Notes under the pieces: generated by a model
Told to the model about the DNA's origin: nothing
Database searches by the model: none
The model's input: only the letters and a program-made list of their open reading frames with translations
NCBI GenBank assembly: GCA_965601665.1
Contig: OZ271833.1
Coordinates: 2,356,001 to 2,420,000, forward strand
DNA from: JANQNX01 sp965601665
Lineage (GTDB): Bacteria; Pseudomonadota; Gammaproteobacteria; Eutrophobiales; Eutrophobiaceae
Length of the DNA: 64,000 bases
Reading direction: 5' to 3'
Shown: piece after piece, positions 25,448 through 33,976 of the stretch
Position numbering within the stretch: position 1 is the first letter of the stretch
How the letters are laid out: each line of letters starts with the position of its first letter
Program-made: the position numbers and the translations under genes

Positions 25448-25870
25448 ATGCGGCAGCGGATTAGAAAAAGACCCATGGCCGAGATTAACGTTGTGCCTTA
25501 CATCGACGTGATGCTGGTGTTATTGATTATCTTTATGGTAACAGCGCCACTGCTGACCCAGGGTGTCAAGGTGGATTTGCCACAAGCGCCCTCGGCGCCG
25601 TTGCCGCAGAATGAAAAAGAACCGGTAATTGTGAACGTCGACAAGGACGGTAACTTTTTTATTAACTATGGTGACAACCAGGATAAGCCGGTGGCACCGG
25701 AGGTGCTCGTCAACCGGGTAAGCGCATTGCTGAAGTACCAGCCTGAGATACCCGTACTGGTAGGCGGTGACAGCAATGTTCCGTACGGCCAGGTAGTACA
25801 GGCAATGACGTTGTTGCAGCAGGCCGGCGTGCCTTCTGTTGGCATGATTACCGAACCGCCGCAGCAATAA
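25448..25870 (+). CDS. tolR: TolR inner-membrane subunit
   Basis: ExbD/TolR family protein of 140 aa. One membrane helix (about 18-38) contains the proton-carrying Asp20 in EINVVPYIDVMLVLLIIFMV. The periplasmic domain (about 60-140) has the expected PVLVGGDSNVPYGQVVQAM dimer region. The ATG follows TTTGGAGATG, which may supply the ribosome binding site. Confidence 0.96.
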   Translation: MRQRIRKRPMAEINVVPYIDVMLVLLIIFMVTAPLLTQGVKVDLPQAPSAPLPQNEKEPVIVNVDKDGNFFINYGDNQDKPVAPEVLVNRVSALLKYQPEIPVLVGGDSNVPYGQVVQAMTLLQQAGVPSVGMITEPPQQ

Positions 25871-25874
25871 CAGC

Positions 25875-26756
25875 ATGCGGTCGGGATTGTTAACTACCGC
25901 GAGGTCGTTGTTACAGGCGCTTGCCTTGCATGTTGTGGTCGCCTTGTTGCTGGTTTTCAGTTTTGAATTTACCCCGGCGCCAGAACCACCGCCAAAAGTG
26001 AATATCGTCAAGGCCGTATCTGTTGACAAGCAGCAGGTAGAAAAAGAATTACAGCGACTGGCAGAACAGGAGCAGGCAAAGAAGAATGCAGAAATAAAAA
26101 AACAGAAAGAACTGGAACGTAAGGCCAACGAGGCCAGGAAACAACGCGAGGCCGAGGAGCGTAAGCTGGCCGAGATCAAGAAGAAAAAAGAACAGGAAAT
26201 CAGGAAACAAAAAGAGGCTGAAAAAAAACGCAAGCTTGAACAGGAAAAAAAGAAACAGGCGGAGGCAGAGCGCAAGCGCATAGAAGCTGAAAAGAAAAAA
26301 CAGGAACAGGAGCGTTTGCGAAAAGAGGAAGAGGCGCGCAAGGCCGAGGCAGAACGTAAACGCGAGGAAGAAGAAGCGCGCAAGGCCGAAGAAGAACGTA
26401 AGCGCCGCGAGGCCGAGCAGGCTTTGCAGGCACAGTTGGAAGAAGAACAGCGTGCACTGCAGGAACAACAGGACCTGACCGAGATACAGAAATATTCTGC
26501 ACTCATCACGCGCGCAATTGAACGCAGGTTTAACAAGCTTGGCTTGCCTGATGGACTATCGTGCGAAATCCTTATCAGGTTGCTGCAAGACGGTAAGGTT
26601 GCCGAAGCAACAATTGCAAAATCAAGCGGTAATGAGCTGTTTGATGAACGTGCGCAAACAGCGGTTTTCTCGGCAGCGCCACTACCCGTGCCGGACGAGA
26701 AAGGTGTGTTTAACAAGATGCGAACGATTCAGATTTTATTTAGACCAAAGAACTAG
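25875..26756 (+). CDS. tolA: TolA envelope-spanning protein
   Basis: Links the TolQR motor to TolB and Pal at the outer membrane. An N-terminal membrane anchor (about 9-34) is followed by a Pro-rich stretch (PAPEPPPK), a long charged Lys/Glu/Arg/Ala coiled coil (about 55-200) and a C-terminal globular domain (IQKYSALITRAIERRFN to the end). At 293 aa it is shorter than the 421-aa E. coli protein, the loss being in the helical domain, which is common outside enterics. Confidence 0.95.
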   Translation: MRSGLLTTARSLLQALALHVVVALLLVFSFEFTPAPEPPPKVNIVKAVSVDKQQVEKELQRLAEQEQAKKNAEIKKQKELERKANEARKQREAEERKLAEIKKKKEQEIRKQKEAEKKRKLEQEKKKQAEAERKRIEAEKKKQEQERLRKEEEARKAEAERKREEEEARKAEEERKRREAEQALQAQLEEEQRALQEQQDLTEIQKYSALITRAIERRFNKLGLPDGLSCEILIRLLQDGKVAEATIAKSSGNELFDERAQTAVFSAAPLPVPDEKGVFNKMRTIQILFRPKN

Positions 26757-26757
26757 G

Positions 26758-28062
26758 ATGAAAAACCCCGTATTACACTTTTTATTCATGGTTGGCATGT
26801 TGATACCTTTTTCAGCCACTGCCGACGAACCACTGCGCATTGTTATCGAGGACGGCATCGAGAATGCCCTGCCGATTGCTATCGTGCCGTTTGGCTGGTC
26901 CCAGGCCTCCAGTATTGCCCCACTGGATATGGCCGCCATCGTCAGCCAGGACCTGTCGCGCAGCGGTCGCTTTGATGTCATGCCAGAGCAGGATCTACCG
27001 CAGCGCCCTACTCGTCGCGCAGGTATTAATTATGGCGACTGGCGCAAACTGGGTATGGAGAACCTGCTGATTGGCAGTATGGCACTGACCGAAAGCGGCA
27101 GTTATAACATCAGGTTCAGGTTGATGGATGTGTATCGTCAGAAACAGATTGCCGGCTTTAGTGTTACAGCGCCGCCGGACAGGTTAAGGCGCATCGCACA
27201 TCAGATCAGTGATATTGTATTTGAAAAACTGATTGGCATACGTGGCGCCTTTGATACACGCGTCGCTTACGTCACGGTTAAGAAAGAGAATGACGGCAAG
27301 AAATTTTCATTGCGCCTGGCAGATGCAGACGGAGCCAATGTCGAGATTATGCTGGAATCTTCAGAGCCGCTATTGTCGCCATCGTGGTCGCCAGACGGCA
27401 GACGTATTGCCTACGTTTCCTTTGAAGGAAAAAATTCCGCGATTTATGTACAGGATGTTGTATCAGGACGGCGACAAAAGGTCGCAGGTTATCCTGGCAT
27501 AAACAGTGCCCCCGCGTTTTCGCCGGATGGCAGGCAACTGGCGATGACACTGTCAAAGGACGGCAACACCGAGATCTATATTATGAACCTGGCCAGTAAG
27601 CAACTGCGCCGAATGACCCGCCATTCCGCCATTGATACCGAGCCAACCTGGTCTCCGGATGGCAGGAAACTGGCGTTTACCTCTGATCGCAGCGGCGGCC
27701 CACAAATCTACGAGATTGATATCAATGGCGGCGCGCCGAGGCGACTTAGTTTTCAGGGCAGCTACAATACGCGCGCAGATTATTCACCTGATGGTCGCTA
27801 TATCTCGCTGGTACACGGCGAGGACGGCGCCTATCGTGTCGGTCTGCTCGATACGCAAAACGGCTATATTGAGTTATTAACAACGGCAAGGCTGGATGAA
27901 TCGCCGAGTTTTGCCCCTAATGGCGGCATGATCATTTACGCCACGCAAGGTATCAGTGGCGGCCGCCTTGCTGCAGTGTCCACTGATGGCAGTATCCAGC
28001 AAAAGCTTGGTGATGAAACGGTTGAAGTCCGCGAACCGGCGTGGGGGCCGTTCCAGAAATGA
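26758..28062 (+). CDS. tolB: TolB periplasmic beta-propeller protein
   Basis: Periplasmic Tol-Pal component that cycles between TolA and Pal. ATG at 26758, one base after the tolA stop, gives a Sec signal (NPVLHFLFMVGMLIPFSATA/DEPL) and a 434-aa protein. The N-terminal domain includes IAIVPFGW; the C-terminal propeller shows repeated SPDGR motifs (SPSWSPDGRRIAYVSFEG and four further copies). A longer in-frame extension inside tolA has no support. Confidence 0.96.
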   Translation: MKNPVLHFLFMVGMLIPFSATADEPLRIVIEDGIENALPIAIVPFGWSQASSIAPLDMAAIVSQDLSRSGRFDVMPEQDLPQRPTRRAGINYGDWRKLGMENLLIGSMALTESGSYNIRFRLMDVYRQKQIAGFSVTAPPDRLRRIAHQISDIVFEKLIGIRGAFDTRVAYVTVKKENDGKKFSLRLADADGANVEIMLESSEPLLSPSWSPDGRRIAYVSFEGKNSAIYVQDVVSGRRQKVAGYPGINSAPAFSPDGRQLAMTLSKDGNTEIYIMNLASKQLRRMTRHSAIDTEPTWSPDGRKLAFTSDRSGGPQIYEIDINGGAPRRLSFQGSYNTRADYSPDGRYISLVHGEDGAYRVGLLDTQNGYIELLTTARLDESPSFAPNGGMIIYATQGISGGRLAAVSTDGSIQQKLGDETVEVREPAWGPFQK

Positions 28063-28174
28063 TATTATTGCTGCCTGACAGGTCGGAATTGCCGGGTTTG
28101 CTAAACAGTGTAGTCCGAGGGTGTTATGCTGCGCCTGCTGGGTACCGGGACTTATTATGCTAAGGAGAAAAACT

Positions 28175-28723
28175 ATGCACGTCCGCTTATTAATGGTTAT
28201 TGGTCTATCAGCATTACTATTTGGCTGTAGCTCAGGTAAGGTCAAAGAAGAACAGCAGGTAGAAGTTGAAGATCTCAGTACTTCTGTGGGTGCAGATGGC
28301 AGTGGTACTGAAGGTTATGATAGCAGTGCACAGTCATACGGTACCGATGAAAGGTCTGGTTCAGCTTTCAGTGAACTGGACGACCCTTCCAGTCAGTTAT
28401 CTGTTCGCATCATCTATTTTGAGTACGATAGCAGTAGTGTACAAGAAGAGTATCGCCCTGTTGTAGAAGCGCATGCCTTGTACCTTAGCCAGAACCCCGG
28501 CACAACAATGACGCTGGAAGGCCATGCCGATGAGCGTGGTTCACGTGAATACAACCTGGCGCTGGGTGAGCGGCGTGCCCAGTCAATCAAGCAACAGATG
28601 TTGTTGCTGGGAGCAAATGCAGACCAGATAAGACTGGTTAGTTATGGTGAAGAACGCCCCGCTATTGATGGCCACGACGAATATTCATGGCAGCAGAATC
28701 GCAGGGTAGAAATACTGTATTAA
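28175..28723 (+). CDS. pal: Pal peptidoglycan-associated lipoprotein
   Basis: Outer-membrane lipoprotein that binds peptidoglycan and TolB. ATG at 28175 has a strong AAGGAG site and yields signal HVRLLMVIGLSALLFGCSSG with lipobox Cys18. An acidic Ser/Gly linker precedes the OmpA-like domain with LEGHADERGSREYNLALGER and the C-terminal QQNRRVEILY. Length 182 aa. Confidence 0.96.
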   Translation: MHVRLLMVIGLSALLFGCSSGKVKEEQQVEVEDLSTSVGADGSGTEGYDSSAQSYGTDERSGSAFSELDDPSSQLSVRIIYFEYDSSSVQEEYRPVVEAHALYLSQNPGTTMTLEGHADERGSREYNLALGERRAQSIKQQMLLLGANADQIRLVSYGEERPAIDGHDEYSWQQNRRVEILY

Positions 28724-29584
28724 GTGAATGTTATGCATTACCTGATTTTGATTATCGGCTTGTTAGTATCAGGACTGGTGTCGGCCGAAGAAGATCAGTC
28801 ATCGATAGCCGTTGAGGAACAAATGCCCGGACTGGAACCGATAACACAGGATATCAGTGGCCGCCTTGATCGACTCGAAAAGTATCTCAACAATTCTGCA
28901 TTGCTGGACATGCTTGATTTACTTGAGCAGTTAAAACTAGAGGTAAACGAGTTACGTGGACAGATAGAAATACAAACATATAACATTGAACAGCTACAGC
29001 AGAAGCAGCGCGATCTATACACTGACGTCGACGGACGCCTGCAGCGTATTGAGAAAGATGGCTTTGTGAGTAACGGCGCTAAACCTGATATGAAGGAAGC
29101 GCAATCAGACAAGGTTGAAAATAGTGAAAAGGTTGAAACTGCCGGAAAAGTAGCAGCAGCGCCGGCAGCACCCATAGCGCCGGATCCGATAAAAGAACAG
29201 AACGAGTACCAGAGTGCATTTCGGCTGCTGAAAGAGTCGCGTTACGAGCAGGCACTGGCAGCATTCAAGCAGTATCTGCAGGATTATCCGGATTCGAATT
29301 ATTCTGATAATGCCCAGTACTGGCTTGGTGAAACCCATTACGTTATGCAGCAATATGACCTGGCAATTAACGAATACCAGGCATTATTGAAGACGTACCC
29401 TGATAGTCAGAAGGCATCGCATTCGCTTTTAAAAATTGGCTACAGTTATGCGGAGCTTGGTAATAACTCGGATGCCGAAAAAACCCTGAACGAGGTTAAG
29501 TCAACTTACCCGGGCACAACGGCAGCCAGGTTGGCAAGCGATCGCCTACGTAAACTGATGAGTCAAAAAGAAAGTAATTCCTGA
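28724..29584 (+). CDS. cpoB: CpoB (YbgF) cell division coordinator
   Basis: Periplasmic protein that couples Tol-Pal and peptidoglycan synthesis. Signal peptide, then a trimerising coiled coil (about 45-105), a low-complexity Ala/Pro/Lys linker and a TPR domain from about 160 with the family pattern YQSAFRLLKESRYEQALAAF and two further repeats. The GTG at 28724 directly follows the pal stop; the ATG at 28733 (MHYLILIIG) is an equally good start, and neither has a clear ribosome binding site. Confidence 0.93.
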   Translation: MNVMHYLILIIGLLVSGLVSAEEDQSSIAVEEQMPGLEPITQDISGRLDRLEKYLNNSALLDMLDLLEQLKLEVNELRGQIEIQTYNIEQLQQKQRDLYTDVDGRLQRIEKDGFVSNGAKPDMKEAQSDKVENSEKVETAGKVAAAPAAPIAPDPIKEQNEYQSAFRLLKESRYEQALAAFKQYLQDYPDSNYSDNAQYWLGETHYVMQQYDLAINEYQALLKTYPDSQKASHSLLKIGYSYAELGNNSDAEKTLNEVKSTYPGTTAARLASDRLRKLMSQKESNS

Positions 29585-29585
29585 T

Positions 29586-30272
29586 ATGGCTACTTCTCGG
29601 GCGCGTAACATGGTTGCGTCAACACAGGCGCAGACAGAGTTACGTATTAACGAAATCTTCCTGTCGTTGCAGGGCGAATCGATCAAGACCGGGTTGCCAA
29701 CCGTGTTTATACGACTGACCGGCTGCCCCCTTCGCTGTCGCTATTGTGATACTGCCTATGCGTTTCATCAAGGTGAAAAGCAAACAATCGATAGCATCAT
29801 CAACACTGTCGCACAGTATCGAAGCCGTCATGTCTGCGTAACAGGGGGTGAGCCGCTGGCGCAAAAGCGTGCTTTCGATCTGCTGGTCAGGCTGTGTGAT
29901 GAAGGTTACGACGTCTCGCTGGAAACCAGCGGCGCGATCGATATCGCCGATGTGGATCAGAGAGTCATGAAAATCATGGATATCAAGACACCTTCCTCAA
30001 CCGAGGAAGAAAAGAATCGCTACGAAAATATTCAGTACCTGGACGATAAGGATCAAGTCAAATTTGTTATCTGTAACCGTACAGATTATGACTGGGTAAA
30101 ATCAATTATGCGTGAGCATCGCCTCAATGATGTGTGTGAAGTACTGCTGTCACCGGAACATGAATCGCAGAACCCTACCGAGCTTGCAGACTGGATACTT
30201 GAGGATAAACTGAATGTTCGTATGCAGTTGCAAATGCATAAGTATTTGTGGGGTAATAAACCCGGCCATTGA
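29586..30272 (+). CDS. queE: 7-carboxy-7-deazaguanine synthase
   Basis: Radical SAM enzyme making CDG, an intermediate of 7-deazaguanine (queuosine) synthesis. The cluster motif CxxxCxxC is Cys47, 51 and 54 (CPLRCRYCDTAY), with the substrate-side EIFLSLQGES at 23-32 and VTGGEPL downstream. It is 228 aa with about 18 extra residues at the N-terminus; an in-frame ATG at codon 9 is an alternative. It lies one base after cpoB. Confidence 0.95.
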   Translation: MATSRARNMVASTQAQTELRINEIFLSLQGESIKTGLPTVFIRLTGCPLRCRYCDTAYAFHQGEKQTIDSIINTVAQYRSRHVCVTGGEPLAQKRAFDLLVRLCDEGYDVSLETSGAIDIADVDQRVMKIMDIKTPSSTEEEKNRYENIQYLDDKDQVKFVICNRTDYDWVKSIMREHRLNDVCEVLLSPEHESQNPTELADWILEDKLNVRMQLQMHKYLWGNKPGH

Positions 30273-30427
30273 TCTCGCTGGCCGAATTTTCACCTTATCT
30301 CGTTACAGCACAGTATGCCTCCTTCATTTATTTTTTATTAACACATCGACGCATACTGCACTTCGCCTCGTAACCTGAATAAACCGTCGCAATGAGAAAA
30401 TAAAACGCCAACTTATCAAACGTAACG

Positions 30428-31105
30428 ATGACTAAAAATAAAAAAGCAGTGGTGCTTGTATCGGGTGGACTGGATTCAACCACGGTGTTGGCAATAGCCT
30501 GTGACCAGGGGTTTGAGTGTTATGCACTTAGCTTTGATTATGGTCAACGCCATGTCGCCGAGTTGAATGCAGCAAGGGAGATTGCCGCTAACTATGATGT
30601 TGCTGAACACAGGGTGATAACACTCGATCTTGGGCAACTCGGTGGTTCAGCACTGACGGATAACAGTATTGATGTGCCGGTATCACCAACCGAGGGAATA
30701 CCGGTAACCTACGTGCCGGCCCGCAATACCCTGTTTCTCTCCTATGCCCTGGCCTGGGCTGAAGTCGTCAAGGCCAATGATATTTTCATTGGTGTAAATG
30801 CCGTTGATTACTCCGGCTATCCGGATTGCCGGCCGGAGTATATACATGCGTACCAGCAAATGGCGAACCTGGCTACCAAGGCCGGTGTCGAGGGTGCGGT
30901 CATGACACTGCATACGCCATTAATTGAACTCAGCAAGGCCGGGATTATCCACGAGGGCCAGAGACTGGGTGTTGATTATTCAGGAACGGTTTCCTGCTAC
31001 CAGGCGGATGATGAGGGCCGTGCCTGCGGCGTGTGTGATTCCTGCCGATTTCGAAAAGAAGGTTTTGCTGCTGCCAACCTGCCCGACCCGACGCGCTATC
31101 AATAA
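30428..31105 (+). CDS. queC: 7-cyano-7-deazaguanine (preQ0) synthase
   Basis: ATP-dependent enzyme converting CDG to preQ0 in queuosine synthesis. PP-loop SGGLDSTT at residues 12-19, and a zinc site formed by the Cys residues in SCYQADDEGRACGVCDSCRF near the C-terminus. It is 225 aa. The 155-base gap after queE has no recognisable preQ1 riboswitch or terminator. Confidence 0.96.
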   Translation: MTKNKKAVVLVSGGLDSTTVLAIACDQGFECYALSFDYGQRHVAELNAAREIAANYDVAEHRVITLDLGQLGGSALTDNSIDVPVSPTEGIPVTYVPARNTLFLSYALAWAEVVKANDIFIGVNAVDYSGYPDCRPEYIHAYQQMANLATKAGVEGAVMTLHTPLIELSKAGIIHEGQRLGVDYSGTVSCYQADDEGRACGVCDSCRFRKEGFAAANLPDPTRYQ

Positions 31106-31598
31106 GCTAAAGCGTATCCAATGGTGAAGGCACACCATGCGCGCTTATTTGTTTAAGGTGGCGTTTATTCTTAAAAAGAATAAAACGCCGGATCCAGTGA
31201 GCAAAAGATTATTCAGTTTTTCTTGAATAGTGTAGAAAGCGGATCTTGCTCTTACTCGACCTGATAGTTTAGGGGTACGTTTCTGCTTCATGTATCTCCC
31301 CTCCCTGGGTGATAACTCAACACAATGTGTTACCTATACAGATTTTGCCTTTATTAATAAGTTATTGAAATAAAAACAATAACGGGTGTTATCTTGCACC
31401 CTGTTTTATAAGGAGACATTTCCTAGTACATATGGAATATAGCAAAGGAGACACCCTGTATATAAACTGATTTCTGAACTATCACCGTCCAAGTGATTGA
31501 AGAAAACCGAGATTCAAGCATGTCCACGTTCAAAATCTATATAACACTATAGGACAAAACTGACTCTTAAACGCTAGTCATGCCTCTAGGAGGATCAA
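31106..31598. other. 493-base gap between queC and the AT-rich accessory block
   Basis: Contains one possible small minus-strand gene (31145-31291), a palindrome AACACAATGTGTT (31319-31331) and a weak hairpin GGGTG/CACCC followed by TGTTTTAT (31384-31408) that could end transcription on the plus strand. Two AAGGAGACA motifs occur near 31412 and 31446 without a convincing frame behind them. This is where composition turns AT-rich, marking the left edge of the accessory block. Confidence 0.5.
31145..31291 (-). CDS. Possible small basic protein (48 aa)
   Basis: Short frame with an excellent ribosome binding site (GGGAGGGGAG about six bases before ATG). The product begins MKQKRTPKLSGRVRARSAFY, highly basic, followed by a hydrophobic patch (LLLTGSGVLFFL). 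An imperfect inverted repeat (31160-31189) lies within its 3' part and could equally be a terminator-like hairpin. A palindrome sits about 28 bases upstream. No family recognised; could be spurious. Confidence 0.35.
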   Translation of the reverse strand: MKQKRTPKLSGRVRARSAFYTIQEKLNNLLLTGSGVLFFLRINATLNK

Positions 31599-31865
31599 AT
31601 GCCGACCGATGATGAAACAAAATTAGTTTTAGATGCACTAGAAAACCCAAAATACACATGGAGAACGATTAGGGGTATATCCACGGAAACCGGTTTAAAC
31701 CCTGAAATTGTAAAGAGTAATATTTCCGCCAATTCTGACGTAATCATTAAATCTTCTTCGCATAATCAAAAAGGAGAAGAGCTTTTCGCTACACGGGAGA
31801 AATATCGAGACAAGGTAAGCCCGCTAACTCGACTAGGGTCTGCCCTAAAAAATAGGAGTTCCTAG
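31599..31865 (+). CDS. Small winged-helix-like protein (88 aa)
   Basis: Soluble small protein, ATG preceded by AGGAGG. The sequence ENPKYTWRTIRGISTETGLN followed by PEIVKSNI reads like a helix-turn-helix (helix, turn ETGL, recognition helix), then SSHNQKGEELFATREKYR as a beta-wing ending in a short basic tail. Similar stand-alone domains occur in scattered bacteria as unknown proteins. It lies two bases before a small membrane protein, suggesting a coupled pair. Function is not known; a DNA-binding or adaptor role is inference. Confidence 0.65.
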   Translation: MPTDDETKLVLDALENPKYTWRTIRGISTETGLNPEIVKSNISANSDVIIKSSSHNQKGEELFATREKYRDKVSPLTRLGSALKNRSS

Positions 31866-31867
31866 TA

Positions 31868-32179
31868 ATGTTTGGATTTGAAACTGCTATTTGGTATGCA
31901 TTTTTTGGAGCATTAGGAGCGAAATTTCTCGAGCTTGCTGAACTTCACAAACTTGACAAGTTGGAAAGACCCGACTTGAAAGACTGGCTTTATTGGGTGC
32001 CTTTCTTTGTAATGCCCATTCTTGGGGGCGGGCTCGCACAAGTATACATTGCTTCCGAAACAGCTTTAACCCCAATTCTAGCAGTGAACGTGGGCATTTC
32101 AGCACCTCTTGTTATTCGGGCCGCTATCCAGGCGAACCCCCTACAAAATGAAGCTATCAATACGCCCGATGAGGCATAA
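31868..32179 (+). CDS. Small membrane protein (103 aa)
   Basis: Three hydrophobic segments (about 4-22, 42-60 and 66-88) with a charged loop HKLDKLERPDLKDW between the first two. It follows the winged-helix-like gene after two bases with GGAG upstream (TAGGAGTTCC), so the two are almost certainly co-translated. The topology resembles small membrane effectors or anchors, but no family is recognised. Confidence 0.65.
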   Translation: MFGFETAIWYAFFGALGAKFLELAELHKLDKLERPDLKDWLYWVPFFVMPILGGGLAQVYIASETALTPILAVNVGISAPLVIRAAIQANPLQNEAINTPDEA

Positions 32180-32271
32180 CAAACTAATCAATCAAGGACT
32201 AAGCACTACGTGCTGAGCCAAATATTCAGAGCGTTAAGTGTCAGGACTGCTTCACAGAAATTGAGTATAGA

Positions 32272-32625
32272 ATGAAACGAACAGGAAATATGCTGGCATT
32301 AGTCTTAATGCTACAAGGTTGTGCAATTAATTATGTAGATTCATCTGGAGCGACTCATACGATTGGATTCGCACATGTCGTACAAAAAAAGGAAAAAAAG
32401 AACAATGCAGTTGCTAACATTCATCAGATAAAGGCCATTGGTGTCTATTTTCTATCAATGGAGCAAAACTCATCTTTTGGGATTGGTTATACGAACACCT
32501 ACGAGGTTTCAGTTGAGGAAGACAGCGCTCTAAGTGTACAAATGAAAGAGAGTGATCCTGTCAATTTAAAATTCAACACAACAAATTCACTAATTGAACA
32601 AGGAAAGTATGATGAAGATAAATAG
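32272..32625 (+). CDS. Putative lipoprotein (117 aa)
   Basis: Begins MKRTGNMLALVLMLQGCAIN, a lipoprotein signal with Cys17 in the lipobox. The mature part contains HTIGFAHVVQKKEKKNN and FGIGYTNTYEVSV, suggesting a small beta-rich periplasmic domain. It overlaps the next lipoprotein gene (ATG at 32609) by 17 bases, indicating coupled translation. No known family recognised. Confidence 0.65.
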   Translation: MKRTGNMLALVLMLQGCAINYVDSSGATHTIGFAHVVQKKEKKNNAVANIHQIKAIGVYFLSMEQNSSFGIGYTNTYEVSVEEDSALSVQMKESDPVNLKFNTTNSLIEQGKYDEDK

Positions 32626-33685
32626 AATATTTATTCTAACTATATTTGTAATCTTGGTTTCTGGGTGCTCAAGCTTAGGCAAGAAAAATGTGCTCTTTGT
32701 GACCAAGACTAGCTTAGGTGTTGATATAGATAGTAAACCTCCCACTATCGATGTTGGCTATGATCGCAAGGAAGGTACGGTTGCTCCGGTTTTTGAGAAT
32801 GGACAGGTTCTGTCTCAAATGGCGGCATTTTCGACTAAGCAGGGATTAGTAAATCAAGCTGTCGGGCAAAGTTTCGCAACAGGTAATGCTGCCGAGTTGA
32901 TGACTAAGTATTTAATATCAAACGCCACACTAACTACCGGTGATACTATAAATATCAGTGAAGTTCTGAAGGTTCACACTATGAAGAGAAAAGGGGAACC
33001 TAAACGGTATTTTTTTGGTACCGACACGAGTTTTGGTCTAAAGGTAGGTTTAGCAGTTGAAAATGGGGGCATACCAGACTCACTAAGCTTAGGTTACAAA
33101 AGAAAAGAAGCAGCTTTCGTTCCTTTAATTGAAAAAAGTATATCGACCGATGAAATAGAAGTTGCTTTGCCATCTTTGATTTCTACAGCAGGATTCGAAA
33201 ATCAAATATCATCTAATGACTCTTCTCTGTTGTTGCGTCAATTTTTTGCTACAGGAAATGCGGCCAATTATTTAGCTTCAATACCGGGTATTCGGCAAGA
33301 GGTTGTACCTAAAATGATTCCTGAAACTGAGGAATTGGTAAGCTTTGTAAGAGAGAGTGGTTTCACTGAGTCAAAAACCCAACAGAGAATCGAAAAACTA
33401 TTAATAGCAGTTGATTTTCTCGATGACAACACAGTTTATTCAATAAACAAAAACCCGCCTATAGCTGATCCCGCCGCAGATAATGTTATCCATCAAATGG
33501 ATCCGGCATGTCAGCGACTTCAGGACAGAGATTGTAACTCTGATGGCGCTCCAGACTTTGGAGGAGCCGGAGCCACTGGAAATGTGGATATAGCTAAGCG
33601 GATGCTGAAGTTTAGAGTGGTAATGTCAGGTAAAAGAAGCGAAGCTGAATTATCTAGCTGGGAAGCGGTTATTAAGTCCAACTAA
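32609..33685 (+). CDS. Lipoprotein with an internal duplication
   Basis: A 358-aa exported lipoprotein: signal INRIFILTIFVILVSGCSS with lipobox Cys. The mature part holds two copies of a unit of about 120 residues. The first has TKTSLGVDID, then VGYDRKEGTVAP, then QSFATGNAAE; the second has TDTSFGLKVG, then LGYKRKEAAFVP, then QFFATGNAAN. A unique C-terminus (about 300-358) follows, with DRDCNSDGAPDFGG resembling one calcium-binding loop. Start may be 32609 or 32612, with AGGA just upstream. No known family recognised. Confidence 0.7.
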   Translation: MMKINRIFILTIFVILVSGCSSLGKKNVLFVTKTSLGVDIDSKPPTIDVGYDRKEGTVAPVFENGQVLSQMAAFSTKQGLVNQAVGQSFATGNAAELMTKYLISNATLTTGDTINISEVLKVHTMKRKGEPKRYFFGTDTSFGLKVGLAVENGGIPDSLSLGYKRKEAAFVPLIEKSISTDEIEVALPSLISTAGFENQISSNDSSLLLRQFFATGNAANYLASIPGIRQEVVPKMIPETEELVSFVRESGFTESKTQQRIEKLLIAVDFLDDNTVYSINKNPPIADPAADNVIHQMDPACQRLQDRDCNSDGAPDFGGAGATGNVDIAKRMLKFRVVMSGKRSEAELSSWEAVIKSN

Positions 33686-33699
33686 AGGAGTGAATAAAA

Positions 33700-33870
33700 A
33701 TGCCTGCAACAGTTACAACAAAGGAAGAATTCGACAAAAGTACACCTAGAGAATCTCTAGAAAAGGAAGTTGAACTAAGGATTTTAGCTGGCGCTATAAG
33801 AAGTATGATAATAGACAAAGGTAGCAAGTGGGTTATAGAAACTGAGTGGAATGTTTTTGGGCAACAGTAG
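33700..33870 (+). CDS. Small hypothetical protein (56 aa)
   Basis: Begins MPATVTTKEEFDKSTPRESL, with an AAAGGAG site nine bases upstream and 14 bases after the duplicated lipoprotein's stop. It is predicted mostly helical and charged, ends WNVFGQQ, and has no signal or membrane segment. It probably belongs to the same transcript as the accessory block. The remaining 106 bases before the convergent MltF-like gene show nothing further. Confidence 0.55.
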   Translation: MPATVTTKEEFDKSTPRESLEKEVELRILAGAIRSMIIDKGSKWVIETEWNVFGQQ

Positions 33871-33976
33871 CAAAAAACTTTACAAGCAGCTCAAGCGTAC
33901 TCAGCGAAGCTGCGCCGCTGAGTTCAACCGTTAACCACTGATATGAAATTGCGGTGTATAGAAAAATAGAAAAGAA

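Noticed and set aside
25520..26716. Long minus-strand frame (398 codons) opposite tolR/tolA
   Set aside because: Ser/Cys/Arg-rich low-complexity product is the antisense shadow of the TolA Lys/Glu/Ala coiled coil; no motif, and tolR/tolA are certain.
26518..26757. Upstream extension of tolB inside tolA
   Set aside because: The extension has no protein-like character and would bury the TolB signal peptide; ATG 26758 gives a standard protein.
30273..30427. Possible preQ1 riboswitch ahead of queC
   Set aside because: No C-rich loop and A-rich tail arrangement of a preQ1 aptamer could be identified.
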